Origin: Tannerellaceae bacterium
GTDB lineage: Bacteria > Bacteroidota > Bacteroidia > Bacteroidales > Tannerellaceae
NCBI GenBank assembly: GCA_031267775.1
Contig: JAIRYL010000062.1
Location: 1 to 15,044, forward strand
Direction: 5' to 3'
Length of the DNA stretch: 15,044 nucleotides
The first letter of the stretch is position 1. Each line of letters starts with the position of its first letter. Below the pieces are notes generated by a model, which was not told the origin of the DNA, did no database searches, and saw only the letters and a list, made by a program, of their open reading frames with translations. Both the position numbers and the translations under genes were made by a program. Of this stretch, positions 13,890 through 15,044 are shown one piece after another.

Positions 13890-15044
13890 TTAGAATGTAT
13901 ATTTTAAACCAATCTGGCCTCTCCAGCGCGAATAGTAATCGCTGTAAGAACGCATGTTGTAGTTGGCGTCGTGCAGAAACTGAAAAGAGCCGCCGCCATT
14001 GTAAGTAATGGGACTGTAATAGGTGGCCGACCCGCCGGCGGAGGCATAACGCCCCCATTCCCTGCTGAACAGGTTGCCGATGTTCAGTATATCAAGTGAA
14101 AGTTCAAGGGAATGTACCGTGCCGCTTGCGTTGAAGCTATATTTCTGGGCAAGATGGAAATCAAAGTGATGCTCAAATTTTTCATTGTCGGCATACCGTT
14201 CAAAGTACTCTCCGCGATGTTTGCTCAGGTAAGGATCGCGGGCAATCCAGGCTTTCATGGCCGCTTTTTGCGCGTCTTCCGTATAGTCGGCGGTAGCGGC
14301 AAACGGCGTTTGATCTATTTGCGCGTCGGTAGGGATAAAGATCAGGTCGTTGCCGTTTGCGCTATCGTTATTTAGGTCTCTTCCGGCATAATAGATGGAG
14401 TAGGGAGCGCCGGACGAACCGGTATAAATAAGGCCGGCAACCGTGCTCCAACACCGGGCATAGCTTGCATGGTAGAACGCGGCGGCGTTTATGCGATGGG
14501 GGAAATGAAAGGCCGAGAATCCGAGTTCCGGGTCGTTGGGATTGCCGCGGGTATAGTTATACGCCCAGTTTGACTGCGCAACGGAGGACGTTCCGCTATT
14601 GACAGACTTGGAACGGGTATAGGTGTAGGAGGCCGTGAGATCCAGACCAAAACCAAACTTTTTTTCGCCCTTTAGCGACAGGTTGTACGCGTAGCCCTGA
14701 CTGGTATTAGAGAGGGCGTAGATCAGGGCATAGTCGGTTCCGGTTGTTACTCTTTCAAACAGCGGACGGCGGTCGGGGGCTACATACGGATACGTTTGCT
14801 CCAGCGTTGTTCCGTCCGGCTCATAAGCCAGGTTTTGATAAAGAATATCATTCAGCGTTTTGGAGTAGATAGCCTCGGCAGTCCAGTCTACGCCCGCCAG
14901 CTCAAAATCCAGCCCTGCATTAACACGCATGGTTTGCGGGAGTTTAAAGTTTTTGGAAAAGACGTTGATAAGCTGGCTGCCGCCTGCCGTCAGTTTGCTT
15001 ACGTTTCCCCCCTGCCTGTTCGGGTCTAAAATAAGCGATAAACC
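13890..15044 (-). CDS. TonB-dependent receptor, Oar-like, C-terminal part (partial)
   Basis: The frame is open to the window edge, giving at least 384 residues; a methionine at 14930 is internal, since the preceding 38 codons (…NFKLPQT before MRVNAG) read as the same protein. The sequence has barrel-type alternating strands. Features typical of the large Oar/OmpA-related TonB-dependent receptors are FHFPHRINAAAFYH, SSGAPYSIYYAG, and a long periplasmic or extracellular loop with a calcium-style run DLNNDSANGNDLIFIP. It ends in the strand GQIGLKYTF with a terminal phenylalanine, the outer-membrane insertion signal. Such receptors import through TonB, or act in adhesion or secretion; the ligand is unknown. 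The plug and any carboxypeptidase-like N-terminal domain lie outside the window. A strong hairpin follows the stop, so it ends its own transcript. Confidence 0.85.
   Translation of the reverse strand, partial: GLSLILDPNRQGGNVSKLTAGGSQLINVFSKNFKLPQTMRVNAGLDFELAGVDWTAEAIYSKTLNDILYQNLAYEPDGTTLEQTYPYVAPDRRPLFERVTTGTDYALIYALSNTSQGYAYNLSLKGEKKFGFGLDLTASYTYTRSKSVNSGTSSVAQSNWAYNYTRGNPNDPELGFSAFHFPHRINAAAFYHASYARCWSTVAGLIYTGSSGAPYSIYYAGRDLNNDSANGNDLIFIPTDAQIDQTPFAATADYTEDAQKAAMKAWIARDPYLSKHRGEYFERYADNEKFEHHFDFHLAQKYSFNASGTVHSLELSLDILNIGNLFSREWGRYASAGGSATYYSPITYNGGGSFQFLHDANYNMRSYSDYYSRWRGQIGLKYTF

Noticed and set aside
14930..14930. ATG at 14930 as start of the last minus-strand gene
   Set aside because: The frame stays open to the window edge and the upstream 38 codons read as the same outer-membrane barrel, so the gene is partial.

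Overview
The window looks like chromosomal DNA from a member of the Bacteroidales (Bacteroidetes). Four things point there: an adjacent SusC/SusD-type pair, promoters of the Bacteroidetes form TTTG-N19-TAnnTTTG (a perfect copy lies before the tRNA gene), a tRNA gene without an encoded CCA end, and AT-rich leaders with few strong Shine-Dalgarno sites. The species cannot be named from this sequence alone.

Layout. Positions 1-1563 (+) hold the last 22 codons of a SusC-type TonB-dependent receptor and a complete SusD/RagB-type lipoprotein, closed by a strong hairpin at 1612-1643. A gap of about 720 bases without a convincing gene follows; it holds an 11-bp tandem repeat and several small inverted repeats. 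Positions 2362-5206 (+) encode P5C dehydrogenase and a separate proline dehydrogenase, which together oxidise proline to glutamate. P5C reductase (proC) converges on them at 5221-6027 (-) and is divergent from an exported C1-family (bleomycin-hydrolase-like) peptidase at 6140-7333 (+). That gene overlaps by 21 bases, tail to tail, a secreted dipeptidyl peptidase IV at 7313-9547 (-). An orphan AAA_14/DUF4143 ATPase (9643-10989, -) follows. Then come a 33-bp tandem repeat, a terminator and tRNA-Arg(ACG) with its promoter (11033-11331, -). A patatin phospholipase fused to an outer-membrane barrel (11353-13677, -) and the C-terminal part of an Oar-like TonB-dependent receptor (13890 to the window edge, -) finish the window.

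How the genes may work together. DPP IV removes X-Pro dipeptides, a C1 peptidase is also predicted to be exported, and the three proline/P5C enzymes handle the resulting proline. The middle of the window therefore reads as a proline-centred peptide-use neighbourhood, though the genes form at least four transcription units and the link is inferred from position. The SusCD pair could import oligopeptides or glycans; no polysaccharide-degrading enzyme is visible beside it.

I found no clear previously undescribed system. The features most worth a second look are the tRNA-Arg with an apparent A19-U56 replacement of the usual G19-C56 tertiary pair, the in-frame 33-bp repeat ahead of the orphan ATPase, the structured 1644-2361 gap, and the tail-to-tail overlap of the two peptidase genes.
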